Of a stretch of 64,000 nt of DNA, positions 24,830 to 34,167 are shown one piece after another. The DNA is from Pseudomonas arcuscaelestis (GTDB lineage: Bacteria; Pseudomonadota; Gammaproteobacteria; Pseudomonadales; Pseudomonadaceae): NCBI RefSeq assembly GCF_016881005.1, contig NZ_JACOPV010000010.1:1-64000 (forward strand), written 5' to 3'. The position numbers and the translations under genes are program-made. Numbering within the stretch: position 1 is the first letter of the stretch; each line of letters starts with the position of its first letter. The notes beneath the pieces are model-generated. The model had not been told where the DNA came from and did not search any database. It saw only the letters and a program-made list of their open reading frames with translations.

Positions 24830-27025
24830 TTAGAATTTGTACTTGGCAGTCAGCATGTAGTTACGCGGATTACCGTAGGTATCGGTGGAGCCCCACTTCA
24901 CGTCGGAACCAATCGCTGAGTAGTAGACGCGATCGAAGACGTTGTTGGCGTTGAGTTGCAGGTCGAGATGCTTGTTCACCTCGTAGCCGGCCATCAGGTC
25001 GGTAATTGCATAGCTGCCTTGTTCGACCCGATAGCTGCCACCGGTGACATCCACATCGTTATACATGCGACTCTGCCAGTAGACGTTGCCGCCGACACGC
25101 AGCTTTTCCAATGGGCCTTTGAAGCGGTAGAGGGTCGATACTTTGAACAGGTGTTCCGGCTGTTCAGGAAGAACAGCCTGGTTCTCTTTGGACGGGTCCT
25201 GGTCCTTGATGTAATGGGCACGGGTATAGGTGTAACCGGCACCCACCTGCCATTGCTCGGTCAACGCACCTTGCAGCTCCAGATCAAACCCTTGGCTGCG
25301 CACCTTGCCAGCGGCCTGGTAGCAGTCGAGCTTCGGGCAACCCACCGGGTTATCCACTTGTACCGCGCGGTTCAACTGGTCGACCTGGAACACCGCCAGG
25401 CTGGCGTTGAGGGCGCCCTCGAAGTACTCACCCTTGATGCCGATTTCATAGTTTTCACCGACGATAGGCTTGAGCACACTGCGCGACAGGTCTTTCTCGG
25501 TTTGCGGCGTGAAAATATCGGTGTAGCTGGCATACACCGAGTAGGTGTCGTTGATGTCGTAGATCAGACCGCCATAACGCGTAACGTTACGGGTGACTTT
25601 GTAGTCGCCATCGCCGGCTTGCGGGTCAACTACCTCTGGCCTGTTGTCATAGTCATACCAGTCCAGGCGACCACCGAGAATCAAGGTGAGCGGGTCGGCC
25701 AGGCTCAGTCGGGTGGTCAGGTAAACCCCCTTCTGCGTGGTGACTTCATGATCGTCGTTGGTGCGCACAAAGTTCGGCTTCGGCGCACCGATTGGCAGGC
25801 TGAACACATAGGGGCTGTAGTTATGCGTGGTCACGTCAGACTGACGGCTGCTGGTGCCGACGACCACTTCATGGCTGCGGCCGAATGCTTCAACCGGGCC
25901 ACTGGCAAATACGTCATAGGCCGTTTTGACTTCATCGTAGCGCGCTTGCCAGGCAGTGGTTGCCAGCGGGCCGCTGTAGCGTGACAGATAGGTGCCGGAG
26001 AACAGTGCTTTCTGCGTCGCTTGAGACGCCGCCAGGTGCAGTTCCCAATCGTTGGCAAAGCGATGTTTGACTTCGCCAAACACGGTATTGATGTCTTGGG
26101 TCTTGTCTTCCCAATCGGTGCCTGGATACGTGGAGCGTGGCAGATCCAAATGATGACCGTTGGTGCCGATTGGCAGGCCGCCCCAGAAGAAGTTGGTCCG
26201 GTCATGCTGACGGGAGAAGCCCAGGGTTGCGGTGGTGTCTTCACTCAGGTCTGCCTCGCCCACGGCATAGAACACGCCGTGATCACTGTTCTCCTTGTCG
26301 CGGAAGGTGTCGGCATCGCGGTACGAGCCTACAACTCGACCGCGCAGGGTGCCGCTTTCGTTCAGCGGGCTGGAGGCATCGATTTCCCCTCGGTTGTCAT
26401 CCCAACTGCCGGTAGCCCCGGTCAAGGTCACTTGCTGGTCGACAGTCGGGCGCTTGCGCACCATGTTGATCGCCGCCGAAGGGTTACCGCTACCGGTGAT
26501 CAAGCCGGTTGCCCCACGAATAATCTCGACCCGATCAAACATCGCCAGGTTCGGCTGTACACCTACCCCCCACCCCGAATACGACGTCGGCAGGGCGTCG
26601 TACATGATGTTATCGATGTCGAAACCGCGAGCGCTATAGGTTTGCCGCCCCGGACCGCTGGACTGGCTGAGGAACAGGCCGGGGGTCGCCTTGACCACGT
26701 CATTGACACTGGTCATGGCCTGGTCATCCATGCGCTGGCGGGTAATCACCGTCACCGCCTGCGGGGTTTCACGCATGGTCAGGGGCAGCTTGGTAGCGGT
26801 CTGCATGGCGCCGGTGGTATACGAGCCTGTACCTTCGGTGGTCTGACCCAAGCCAGTGGAGTTGATGCTCAAGGCATCAAGGATCATCGTTTCGCCATCA
26901 CCGGCCTGGGCGGCAGGCTTGTCGTCAGCCGAAGCAACCGCGACCGGTTCCTGGGCAACAGCGAAGGGGGCGGCGCTTGCCAGTGAGACAGCAACAGCGA
27001 GGGCGCGGGGCCAAAAAGGGTGCAC
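24830..27025 (-). CDS. TonB-dependent siderophore receptor (FpvA/FhuE-like)
   Basis: The 731-residue protein has a signal peptide (ending AVAQ near 25), a plug with LPLTMRETPQAVTVITRQRM and RVEIIRGATGLITGSGNPSA, and a barrel ending in MLTAKYKF with terminal Phe. FhuE/FpvA relatives import hydroxamate siderophores and pyoverdines. It starts with GTG at 27025, with AAGGAG upstream. It stands alone with no adjacent ECF sigma or anti-sigma gene, so regulation is likely by Fur directly through the strong box at 27168. The siderophore is unknown and probably made by another organism. Confidence 0.93.
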   Translation of the reverse strand: MHPFWPRALAVAVSLASAAPFAVAQEPVAVASADDKPAAQAGDGETMILDALSINSTGLGQTTEGTGSYTTGAMQTATKLPLTMRETPQAVTVITRQRMDDQAMTSVNDVVKATPGLFLSQSSGPGRQTYSARGFDIDNIMYDALPTSYSGWGVGVQPNLAMFDRVEIIRGATGLITGSGNPSAAINMVRKRPTVDQQVTLTGATGSWDDNRGEIDASSPLNESGTLRGRVVGSYRDADTFRDKENSDHGVFYAVGEADLSEDTTATLGFSRQHDRTNFFWGGLPIGTNGHHLDLPRSTYPGTDWEDKTQDINTVFGEVKHRFANDWELHLAASQATQKALFSGTYLSRYSGPLATTAWQARYDEVKTAYDVFASGPVEAFGRSHEVVVGTSSRQSDVTTHNYSPYVFSLPIGAPKPNFVRTNDDHEVTTQKGVYLTTRLSLADPLTLILGGRLDWYDYDNRPEVVDPQAGDGDYKVTRNVTRYGGLIYDINDTYSVYASYTDIFTPQTEKDLSRSVLKPIVGENYEIGIKGEYFEGALNASLAVFQVDQLNRAVQVDNPVGCPKLDCYQAAGKVRSQGFDLELQGALTEQWQVGAGYTYTRAHYIKDQDPSKENQAVLPEQPEHLFKVSTLYRFKGPLEKLRVGGNVYWQSRMYNDVDVTGGSYRVEQGSYAITDLMAGYEVNKHLDLQLNANNVFDRVYYSAIGSDVKWGSTDTYGNPRNYMLTAKYKF

Positions 27026-27323
27026 GCAGACTTCTCCTTACATTTGCAGGTGTGTAATTCAGCGATTGGGGTGCGCGGGTGTCTCAGAGGCAGGCGTAAC
27101 GGGTAGGTCAGACTGCGGATCGAAACGGCTGTTGCCCGGCTCGGAAACAGCAAATACGATTACTTTTGATAATCGTTATCATTAGCTTGTCAGAATGTGT
27201 CGCAAATAAAAAGACTTGGCGGCCTGTTTTTTGACGAATTTTTCACATCCCCTGCGCACTACCCTGCCCGTCTCTCGAAAAATGGGGAGGTTGCGCGTTT
27301 CGCCGATGGCTGCGCTGTCAAAG
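27026..27323. other. Promoter region between receptor and amidohydrolase genes
   Basis: About 300 bases containing the Fur box at 27168-27186, which lies 142 bases before the receptor start. A 62-codon plus-strand frame (27197-27385) runs through the terminator of the next gene and is not called. Confidence 0.6.
27168..27186 (-). promoter_or_regulatory. Fur box upstream of the siderophore receptor
   Basis: On the minus strand GCTAATGATAACGATTATC matches 16 of 19 bases of the Fur consensus. It points to iron repression of the receptor gene at 24830-27025. Confidence 0.85.
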
Positions 27324-27349
27324 AAAAAGGGGCCGTAAATGGCCCCTTT
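27324..27349 (-). terminator. Rho-independent terminator of the amidohydrolase gene
   Basis: AAAGGGGCC and GGCCCCTTT form a 9-bp stem with a 6-base loop; on the minus strand it is followed by TTTTTCTTT. It lies 24 bases past the amidohydrolase stop. Confidence 0.85.
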
Positions 27350-27372
27350 CAGACAACGACTGCTCGTACGCG

Positions 27373-29313
27373 TCAGTTGGTGTAGATCGTCTGTCCACGG
27401 AATACGGTCTGCACAACTTTGGTATCGGCGATTTGTTCGGGTTTGCCCTGCTCGACCAAACTGAACAGGTTGCGATCTAGCACAATGAAATCGGCTGACT
27501 TACCCGGTTCAATCGAGCCGATAATTTTGTCTTGGCGAACCGCTCGAGCGCCGTTGATGGTGTAAGCGTCCAGCATCTGCTCCAACGTGGCCGACTGCTC
27601 CGCGTTGTAGGCGGGCTCACCAGGAATGGCGCGGGTGATACCGGCAGCGATATTCATGAATGGACGCGGGTCGCGCGAGTCGACTGGCGCATCACTGCCC
27701 GCAACCAGAACCGCCCCGGCCTTGTAGGAGCTTTGCACCGGGTAGGTGGCATTCCAGGTGTAGTTGTTTTTGTTGTAGAGCAGGTCGTTGATGTCCTGGC
27801 CCTTTTTACTCTTCTCCAGAAATGGGGTGATCAGCACGTCATACTCTGGCTGCTGATTGATCCAAGCGTAGGTATAGGTCAAAAAGACGCCCAGTTCGCC
27901 GAGGCGGCGTTGATCGTCCGGATGGATCACCTGCAAGTGGGCAAGGGTATGCGGGATATGGCTGTTGCCATTGCGTTGCCGCGCAGCCTCAAGCGCATCA
28001 AGAGCCACCCGCGTGGCACGGTCGCCAATGCTATGTACATGGATGGCGAAACCATCGGCATCGAGTGCACTGGCGTAGTTCTTGAAGTCCTCATCGCGGT
28101 AATTGACGATACCGTTATTCTTGGAATCTTCGCTGTCGGCGCTGACAGTGATCGCGCCAGTGTCCTCATTGAGTTTTAGATGGGGGGTTTGATAGGTATG
28201 CAACATCCCGGCGTTGGGTGAAAACGGCGGATTACTGAACGAGTCGCCTTCAAGCACACCATCGGCAAATATCTTCACCGCATCGGCCTTGATCAGCGGG
28301 TTGTCAGCGAACGCGGCGCGTACTTCCTGGGCTTTTTTCAAGTGACCGGCAATATCGACCTTGCCCTTATAGTCATCGTCAATGAAACAGGTGGCAGCCG
28401 TGACCCGCATGTTCAGCAGGTTCTGCGTTTGCATCTTCACCAACTGTTCACGGATGAAATCGTTGCTACACGCATCCTGGATACTGGTGATACCACTTTG
28501 CGCCATGACCTTGGCGACGTCCGGAAGGATATCGCCATAGATTTTTTCACCGCGCGGATCGCCCGGTTTTTGCGCGAACATGTCGAAGTTGCCCACCGGG
28601 ATCTTTTCTTTCGCCGCATCACGTACCACCCCGGTGTCGAGGCTGACATACGGCGCCAGCTCGGCGAATACCCCGCCCTTGCCCAGCGTCTTGGGGTTGA
28701 AACCGATGCTGTTGCCCTGCTCGTCTTCAGCCATGCTCAAGGCTTTGGAGTTATAGGCACTGGCATGGCCGTCGACCCCGGACAAGATGATCGGATGACC
28801 ATCGGCAGCTGCATCGAGGGCTGCAAGAATGGTCTTGTATTGGGCCGTCGGTTCGTTGCCTTCATAGGGAACCCACTGGTCGATCTTAAGCCAGGCACCC
28901 GGCTCACTCGCGTAACGAGGGAGGCACTCCTTCACCTTGCTGGCCAATTGATCGAGATTCACCGCCTTGCCTTGCAGATCGCAGACATCCAGCGCGACCG
29001 TACCCAGCACATGGATATGGTTGTCATGCAGCCCCGGCAGCACCATTTTCCCGCCCAGGTCGACGACCTGAAAACCTTGCTTGATGAAGCTTTCTGCCCC
29101 CTCTCGGTTACCGGCGTAAACAAATTTGTCATCGGCCACGGCGATGGCTTCGACTTTTTGGTGCTGGCGATTCTGGGTGTAGATCTCGCCATTGAGGTAC
29201 ACCGTGTTCTTACCGCTGTCGACGGTTGCAGCCAACGCTTGTCCGCAGCCAACAACCCCTGCGATCAGGGCGATGGAGGAAAGCGATAGGTGTTGTTTTT
29301 GTTTTGAGCGCAT
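27373..29313 (-). CDS. Exported amidohydrolase (YtcJ-like, Amidohydro_3)
   Basis: The 646-residue protein has an N-terminal signal (SSIALIAGVVGCGQALAA, about 12-29). Its catalytic domain carries the metal-binding H-x-H in LHDNHIHV (about 96-103), later IHVHSIGD histidines and DAPVDSRDPRP near the C-terminus. YtcJ-like enzymes hydrolyse amide or ester bonds of small molecules; the substrate is unknown. GVVGCG could be read as a lipobox, but the spacing suits signal peptidase I better. A TetR gene is divergent and a palindrome lies between, 16 bases upstream of this start. Confidence 0.87.
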   Translation of the reverse strand: MRSKQKQHLSLSSIALIAGVVGCGQALAATVDSGKNTVYLNGEIYTQNRQHQKVEAIAVADDKFVYAGNREGAESFIKQGFQVVDLGGKMVLPGLHDNHIHVLGTVALDVCDLQGKAVNLDQLASKVKECLPRYASEPGAWLKIDQWVPYEGNEPTAQYKTILAALDAAADGHPIILSGVDGHASAYNSKALSMAEDEQGNSIGFNPKTLGKGGVFAELAPYVSLDTGVVRDAAKEKIPVGNFDMFAQKPGDPRGEKIYGDILPDVAKVMAQSGITSIQDACSNDFIREQLVKMQTQNLLNMRVTAATCFIDDDYKGKVDIAGHLKKAQEVRAAFADNPLIKADAVKIFADGVLEGDSFSNPPFSPNAGMLHTYQTPHLKLNEDTGAITVSADSEDSKNNGIVNYRDEDFKNYASALDADGFAIHVHSIGDRATRVALDALEAARQRNGNSHIPHTLAHLQVIHPDDQRRLGELGVFLTYTYAWINQQPEYDVLITPFLEKSKKGQDINDLLYNKNNYTWNATYPVQSSYKAGAVLVAGSDAPVDSRDPRPFMNIAAGITRAIPGEPAYNAEQSATLEQMLDAYTINGARAVRQDKIIGSIEPGKSADFIVLDRNLFSLVEQGKPEQIADTKVVQTVFRGQTIYTN

Positions 29314-29328
29314 ACCTTCTCCGATAAA

Positions 29329-29346
29329 TTACAGTAAATACTGTAA
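29329..29346. promoter_or_regulatory. Palindromic operator for the TetR regulator
   Basis: TTACAGTAAATACTGTAA is a perfect 8-2-8 dyad in the divergent region, 16 bases before the amidohydrolase start. TetR proteins commonly bind such sites in their own shared promoter. Confidence 0.7.
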
Positions 29347-29453
29347 TCTGATCTTCTACCAGCGTTGCGCAACAGCGTCAATTGTCGAGATTTGACTCCA
29401 TCGACCGAGTCAATGTGAAATGCGGGCCAATGAACGATAAGGCTGGGTGCTGG

Positions 29454-30101
29454 ATGACTTCGCAAGACTTGAGAATGCGCCGCGAGCCGCGGCAACAGCG
29501 GACCTTGGCGATCATCGAAAAGGTCGAACAAGCAACGTTGGCGCTGCTCAAGGAGGGCGGCATCACCCAGCTCAACACCAATGCCATTGCCGAGCGCTCC
29601 GGCATCGACATCAAATCGCTCTATCGGTTTTTCCCCAACAAGGAAGCAATCGTCTATCGCTTGGCCGAGCAATGGCTGACGGAAATCCGCAGTCGAGAAA
29701 AGGCACTGTATGAAAGCGAACTCAGCCTGGTACAAATCTGGGACGCGCTGGATGACATGATCGATGGCATCGAGCAGCAGTACTCGGGTTACAGCGCACT
29801 CTGGCAGGCAATGGATGTGATACCCGCATTGCATGGCCTGGAGCAGGAACATGAAGCGATCCACATCGCCAACATGGTGGAACTGCTGAAAAAGCATGGC
29901 TGCTGCTGGCCGCAGAAGGAAATCACCGAACTTGCCCGGTATCTGTATCGAACCTGGGATGTGGTCAAGCAAGGCAGCATCGAACAAGGCGAAGCACGTG
30001 GCCTGATGTGGCGCGCACATAAAAAATGGCAACACCGGCTGCTCTTGTCGGCAGTTGAATGCCAGGACTGCGCTGCGTTTGAACGGGATCTTCTGGTTTA
30101 G
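29454..30101 (+). CDS. TetR-family transcriptional regulator
   Basis: A TetR protein of about 215 residues from the ATG at 29454; an ATG at 29430 and one at 29382 are also in frame and the start is uncertain. The helix-turn-helix spans LNTNAIAERSGIDIKSLYRF followed by FPNKEAIV. The C-terminal ligand domain is all helical and ends CQDCAAFERDLLV. It probably represses the divergent exported amidohydrolase until a ligand binds. Confidence 0.85.
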   Translation: MTSQDLRMRREPRQQRTLAIIEKVEQATLALLKEGGITQLNTNAIAERSGIDIKSLYRFFPNKEAIVYRLAEQWLTEIRSREKALYESELSLVQIWDALDDMIDGIEQQYSGYSALWQAMDVIPALHGLEQEHEAIHIANMVELLKKHGCCWPQKEITELARYLYRTWDVVKQGSIEQGEARGLMWRAHKKWQHRLLLSAVECQDCAAFERDLLV

Positions 30102-30137
30102 ACCGCGCGTTATGCAAGGCCTGCTCTTACCACACCT

Positions 30138-31055
30138 TCATCCTAGCGCAGGCAGGCTGTAGCGCTCGGCAAAGTAGTGTCGGAAGAACTCCACCGCCAC
30201 GCGCACCTTTGCCGAGCTTGCCAGCGGCGAGGTATAGACCGCCCAGATATCCGCCGGTTGGTGATAGTCGCCCAGCACCTGGACCAGTCGCCCATCCTCC
30301 AGGCTGTCATGTACATCCCACCACGAGCGCAGCAATATCCCCCGTCCATCCAGGCACCACTGATGAGCTACCTCGCCATGGTTGCTCGACAAGCCGCCAG
30401 TGACCCGTACGCTCTCCTCACCTTGGGGTCCTTCTAGCTGCCAGATGCCAAAGGGGTGGTCGCGTTCCTTGATCACCAGGCAGTCATGGCTGCCCAGCTC
30501 GGCCAGCACTTTGGGCGTGCCACGGCGCGCCAGGTAGGCGGGTGAGGCACACAGCACCCGGCGGTTCCGGGCCAGGGGTTTGGCGATCAGGTTAGGGGCA
30601 ATGATGTTGCCAACCCGGATATCCAGGTCCACGCCCTCCTCGATCAAATCCACCAAGCGGTCGTGAACATCCAGCCTTATGTCCAGGCGCGGATACCGCT
30701 CGGCCAATTCCGACAAGGCCGGGGCCACGAGGCGCCGCCCCAGACCCAGGCTGCTGGCAATGCGCAATTGTCCTGCCGGCTCGCGGTGCTGGGCGCTGAT
30801 GTCGTCCCCCATGCGCTGCACCGCATCGAAAATCTGTTGCGCCCATTGGTAAACCCGCTCGCCCTCCTCGCTAATGGTCACCCGGCGAGTGGTGCGATGC
30901 AGCAAGCGTACTTCAAGGGTTTGCTCGAGCACGCGAATGCGCTTGCTGACAAAGGCCGCCGACATGCCCAGCTCATCAGCCACCGCGGCGAAGCTGGCGC
31001 GCTTGGCCACCTGAAGAAAGATATTGAGATCGTCGAGGCTAGGAAGATTATTCAC
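30138..31055 (-). CDS. LysR-family transcriptional regulator (DmlR-like)
   Basis: LysR protein of about 305 residues. The GTG at 31055 gives VNNLPSLDDLNIFLQVAKRA, matching the start of DmlR-type regulators, and is preferred over the TTG at 31076. The helix-turn-helix continues VADELGMSAAFVSKRIRVLE. It faces away from the D-malate/tartrate dehydrogenase gene, exactly as dmlR faces dmlA in E. coli, and probably activates it. Confidence 0.88.
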   Translation of the reverse strand: MNNLPSLDDLNIFLQVAKRASFAAVADELGMSAAFVSKRIRVLEQTLEVRLLHRTTRRVTISEEGERVYQWAQQIFDAVQRMGDDISAQHREPAGQLRIASSLGLGRRLVAPALSELAERYPRLDIRLDVHDRLVDLIEEGVDLDIRVGNIIAPNLIAKPLARNRRVLCASPAYLARRGTPKVLAELGSHDCLVIKERDHPFGIWQLEGPQGEESVRVTGGLSSNHGEVAHQWCLDGRGILLRSWWDVHDSLEDGRLVQVLGDYHQPADIWAVYTSPLASSAKVRVAVEFFRHYFAERYSLPALG

Positions 31056-31152
31056 GTTTCGTGTTCTAAGAATCAATGAATGGCGAGATTATCTCTGAAT
31101 CAAGCCCTTATAGCATGGTCGGCACCTGTTCCCTAGACAACGAGTGCGCCCC

Positions 31153-32244
31153 ATGAGCAAGACTTTCAAAATCGCCGCAATTCCTGGTGACGGCATCGGC
31201 CTCGAAGTTCTCCCCGAAGGTATTCGCGTAGTCGAGGCTGCTGCGCGCAAGCACGGCCTGGACATCAGCTTTGAATTCTTCGAGTGGGCCAGCTGCGATT
31301 ACTACTTGGCTCACGGCAAGATGATGCCGGACGATTGGTTCGAGCAGCTCAAGGGTTTCGACGCCTTGTACTTCGGCGCCGTGGGTTGGCCAGACAAGGT
31401 GCCGGACCACATCTCCCTGTGGGGCTCGCTGCTCAAGTTCCGTCGCGACTTCGACCAGTACGTAAACATTCGCCCAGTGCGCCTGTTCCCGGGCGTACCT
31501 TGCCCCCTGGCCGGCCGCGAGCCAGGTAATATCGACTTCGTGGTTATCCGCGAAAACACCGAAGGCGAATACTCGTCCCTGGGCGGGCGCATGTTCGAAG
31601 GCACCGAAAACGAATTTGTCCTGCAAGAATCGGTGTTCACTCGCCGCGGCGTTGATCGCATCCTCAAGTACGCCTTCGATGTGGCCCAGACCCGCGAACG
31701 CAAGCATGTCACTTCGGCGACCAAGTCCAACGGCATGGCCGTGAGCATGCCGTACTGGGATGAGCGCACCGCCGCCATGGCTGCCAATTATCCGGAAATC
31801 AGCTGGGACAAGCAGCACATTGATATCCTCTGCGCCCGTTTCGTGTTGCAACCGGATCGCTTCGACGTCGTTGTAGCCTCGAACCTGTTCGGCGACATCC
31901 TTTCCGACCTCGGTCCAGCCTGCGCTGGCACCATCGGAATCGCGCCATCGGCCAACCTCAACCCAGAGCGCAAATTCCCATCCCTGTTCGAACCCGTACA
32001 CGGCTCGGCGCCGGACATTTTCGGCCAGAACATCGCCAACCCGATCGCGATGATCTGGTCCGGTGCGCTGATGCTCGAGTTCCTCGGTAACGACGGTGCC
32101 GACGCACGCTATCGCGCAGCCCACGATGACATTCTCAAGGCCATCGAACAGGTCATTGCTGCCGGTGACACCACGCGAGACATGGGTGGGCAGAAATCGA
32201 CCCAGGAAGTCGGCCAGGCCATCACCGCACTGATCGAAGCCTGA
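31153..32244 (+). CDS. D-malate / tartrate dehydrogenase
   Basis: From the ATG at 31153 the product is 363 residues and belongs to the isocitrate/isopropylmalate dehydrogenase superfamily, D-malate/tartrate branch (DmlA/TtuC). Signatures are IAAIPGDGIGLEVLPEG, RENTEGEYSSLGGR, TKSNGM and NLFGDILSDLGPACAGTIG, with FEPVHGSAPDIFG in the NAD site. It oxidises and decarboxylates D-malate to pyruvate using NAD. Next to carnitine oxygenase and a semialdehyde dehydrogenase it would consume the malate produced from carnitine; the stereochemistry fits if D-malate is formed. Confidence 0.92.
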   Translation: MSKTFKIAAIPGDGIGLEVLPEGIRVVEAAARKHGLDISFEFFEWASCDYYLAHGKMMPDDWFEQLKGFDALYFGAVGWPDKVPDHISLWGSLLKFRRDFDQYVNIRPVRLFPGVPCPLAGREPGNIDFVVIRENTEGEYSSLGGRMFEGTENEFVLQESVFTRRGVDRILKYAFDVAQTRERKHVTSATKSNGMAVSMPYWDERTAAMAANYPEISWDKQHIDILCARFVLQPDRFDVVVASNLFGDILSDLGPACAGTIGIAPSANLNPERKFPSLFEPVHGSAPDIFGQNIANPIAMIWSGALMLEFLGNDGADARYRAAHDDILKAIEQVIAAGDTTRDMGGQKSTQEVGQAITALIEA

Positions 32245-32325
32245 GAAAGCAGGGCCAACCATCAGAATTGTCTGACAAACCATCCTTCACCCTCTTGCTA
32301 GCGGCGTGGATTAAATGCAAAATCT

Positions 32326-32360
32326 GTTAACCAAAAGATTCATGTAAACTTTTGGTTAAC
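32326..32360. promoter_or_regulatory. Perfect inverted repeat before the BCCT transporter
   Basis: GTTAACCAAAAG (32326-32337) and CTTTTGGTTAAC (32349-32360) are perfect 12-bp inverted repeats separated by 11 bases, about 80 bases before the transporter start. A related arm, GTCAACCCAAAG (10 of 12 identical), occurs before the HTH-PAS regulator. There is no T run, so an operator is more likely than a terminator. Confidence 0.6.
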
Positions 32361-32438
32361 AGCCAAGGAAGGAGTAATACCGCAACACCCCGGAAATGCC
32401 TGCCGGGTATAGATAAGTACGCCAACGTCCAGGAGACG

Positions 32439-34040
32439 ATGATGTCGCACAAGAATAAAAAGATTGATGTGTTCCTGATTACCGTGAGTCTGATAGCCGT
32501 GCTGCTCACTGTAATAGGCCTTGCAGCTTTCCCTAGCGAAGCTGAAAGCGCTGCCAACCAGTTGTTCGAACTGTCTACCCGCACCTTTGGTACCAGCGTC
32601 CAGGTACTGGTGTTCGGTAGCTCATTGGCCGTGTTGTACCTGGCTTTCAGCAAATACGGCAATATCCGTCTGGGCAGTGGCAAACCCGAGTATGCAACCG
32701 CTACTTGGGTGTTCATGTTTATCTGCGCCGGTATGGGTTCGTCGACCCTCTACTGGGGTGTGATGGAATGGGCCTACTACTATCAAACCCCTGGCCTGAA
32801 CATCGCCGCTGCCAGCCCGAAAGCGCTCGAGTACAGCATCAGCTACTCGTTCTTCCACTGGGGTGTCAGCGCCTGGTCGATCTACGCCCTGGCGTCGCTG
32901 GCCATGGCCTACCACTTCCATGTGCGCAAAAAGAGCGGCCTGAACCTGGCCTCCATCGTTGAGGCAGTCACCGGCTTCAAGGCTACCGGCCCTGTTGGCC
33001 GCAGTGTCGATCTGATCTTCCTGCTGACCATGATGGGCGCATTGACGGTGTCGCTGGCGTTGACCGCCTCGACCTTGACTCGTGGCTTGCATGACCTCAC
33101 CGGCACCCCGGATACCTTCACTGTACAGCTGATGGTGATCGGCGCCGTCGCGGTCATGTTCTCGCTCAGCTCCTACATCGGTATCGATGGTGGCCTGCAG
33201 CGCTTGAGCAAGATCGTCTGCATCGGCGCACTGGTTTTTGCCGCCGTCGTGCTGCTGGTCGGCCCTACCCAGTTCACCATCAACAACACCGCCAACTCGA
33301 TTGGCTTGATGATCCAGAACTACGTGCACATGAGCCTGTTCACTGACCCGGCCGGCGATGGTGCCTTCACCCGTAACTGGACGGTGTTCTACTGGCTCTG
33401 GTGGGTGTCCTACGCCCCAGGCGTGGCAATGTTCGTAACCCGCGTTTCGCGTGGCCGGCAGATCAAGGAAGTGGTACTGGCCTTGCTGCTGGGCGGTAGC
33501 TTCGGATGCTGGTTCTTCTTCGGCGCCCTGGAAAGCTACAGCATGCACCAGTTCATTACCGGTGCCGTGGACGTGCCGAAAATGCTCAGTGAACAAGGCG
33601 GTGAATCAGCGGTAACGCACCTGCTGCTTGCCTTGCCGTGGGGTCAGGTGTTCCTCGGCGTGTACTTGTTCATCATGGCGATTTTCTGCGCCTCGCACAT
33701 GGACGCCGCCGCCTACGCGGTCGCTGCTACCAGTACCCGCAACCTGCGTGAAGGCGACGACCCGACGCCCACCCATCGTTTGTTCTGGTGTGTAGTGCTG
33801 ACCCTGGTGCCGTTGGCCATGCTGTTTGCCAAGGCATCGCTGTCAACCATGAAAACCGCCGTGGTGCTGACCGCGATCCCGTTCATGGTGATCCTGCTGG
33901 TGAAGATCTACGGCTTCTTCAAGTGGATGATCGAAGACTACGGTCAGGTTCCGGCCTACCGCATCGAGGAAGAAGCGGCGCGCCTGGCCGGTGAAGAATC
34001 GCAACACCAGGCCCCGCGCAGCACTGCAGCCGTGCACTAA
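32439..34040 (+). CDS. BCCT-family transporter (betaine/carnitine type)
   Basis: The ATG at 32439, preceded by CAGGAGACG, gives a 533-residue membrane protein with twelve segments. The BCCT signature is near FICAGMGSSTLYWGVMEWAY, and WLWWVSYAPGVAMFVTRVSR carries the conserved tryptophan-rich segment of helix 8. BCCT proteins import quaternary ammonium compounds; the adjacent carnitine oxygenase makes L-carnitine the likely substrate. The tail (EEEAARLAGEESQ) is acidic. Paired GTTAAC arms lie upstream and a REP hairpin follows. Confidence 0.9.
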   Translation: MMSHKNKKIDVFLITVSLIAVLLTVIGLAAFPSEAESAANQLFELSTRTFGTSVQVLVFGSSLAVLYLAFSKYGNIRLGSGKPEYATATWVFMFICAGMGSSTLYWGVMEWAYYYQTPGLNIAAASPKALEYSISYSFFHWGVSAWSIYALASLAMAYHFHVRKKSGLNLASIVEAVTGFKATGPVGRSVDLIFLLTMMGALTVSLALTASTLTRGLHDLTGTPDTFTVQLMVIGAVAVMFSLSSYIGIDGGLQRLSKIVCIGALVFAAVVLLVGPTQFTINNTANSIGLMIQNYVHMSLFTDPAGDGAFTRNWTVFYWLWWVSYAPGVAMFVTRVSRGRQIKEVVLALLLGGSFGCWFFFGALESYSMHQFITGAVDVPKMLSEQGGESAVTHLLLALPWGQVFLGVYLFIMAIFCASHMDAAAYAVAATSTRNLREGDDPTPTHRLFWCVVLTLVPLAMLFAKASLSTMKTAVVLTAIPFMVILLVKIYGFFKWMIEDYGQVPAYRIEEEAARLAGEESQHQAPRSTAAVH

Positions 34041-34046
34041 GCGCCC

Positions 34047-34079
34047 CCTGCAGGAGCGGGCTTGCCCCGTTCCTGCAGG
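34047..34079. repeat. Pseudomonas REP-type hairpin
   Basis: CCTGCAGGAGCGGG-CTTG-CCCCGTTCCTGCAGG is the GGAGCGGGCTTGCCC palindrome widespread between Pseudomonas genes. It lies directly after the BCCT stop and could act as a transcript end or RNA-stabilising hairpin. Confidence 0.75.
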
Positions 34080-34106
34080 CAGTAGCCAAATTTTTTTGCC
34101 TTACTT

Positions 34107-34130
34107 GTTAACTTATAGATACGTGTTAAC
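34107..34130. promoter_or_regulatory. Paired GTTAAC half-sites before cntA
   Basis: GTTAAC occurs at 34107-34112 and again at 34125-34130 (as GTTAACCAATAA), 18 bases apart, about 40 bases before the cntA start. The second arm repeats the core found before the BCCT gene, suggesting a shared regulator. Confidence 0.45.
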
Positions 34131-34167
34131 CAATAACTAAAAAACCGAGCTTGTGAGAGACCCCACA

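Noticed and set aside
27197..27385. 62-codon plus-strand frame after the Fur box
   Set aside because: It runs through a strong terminator of the opposite gene and into its coding end, with no homology seen.
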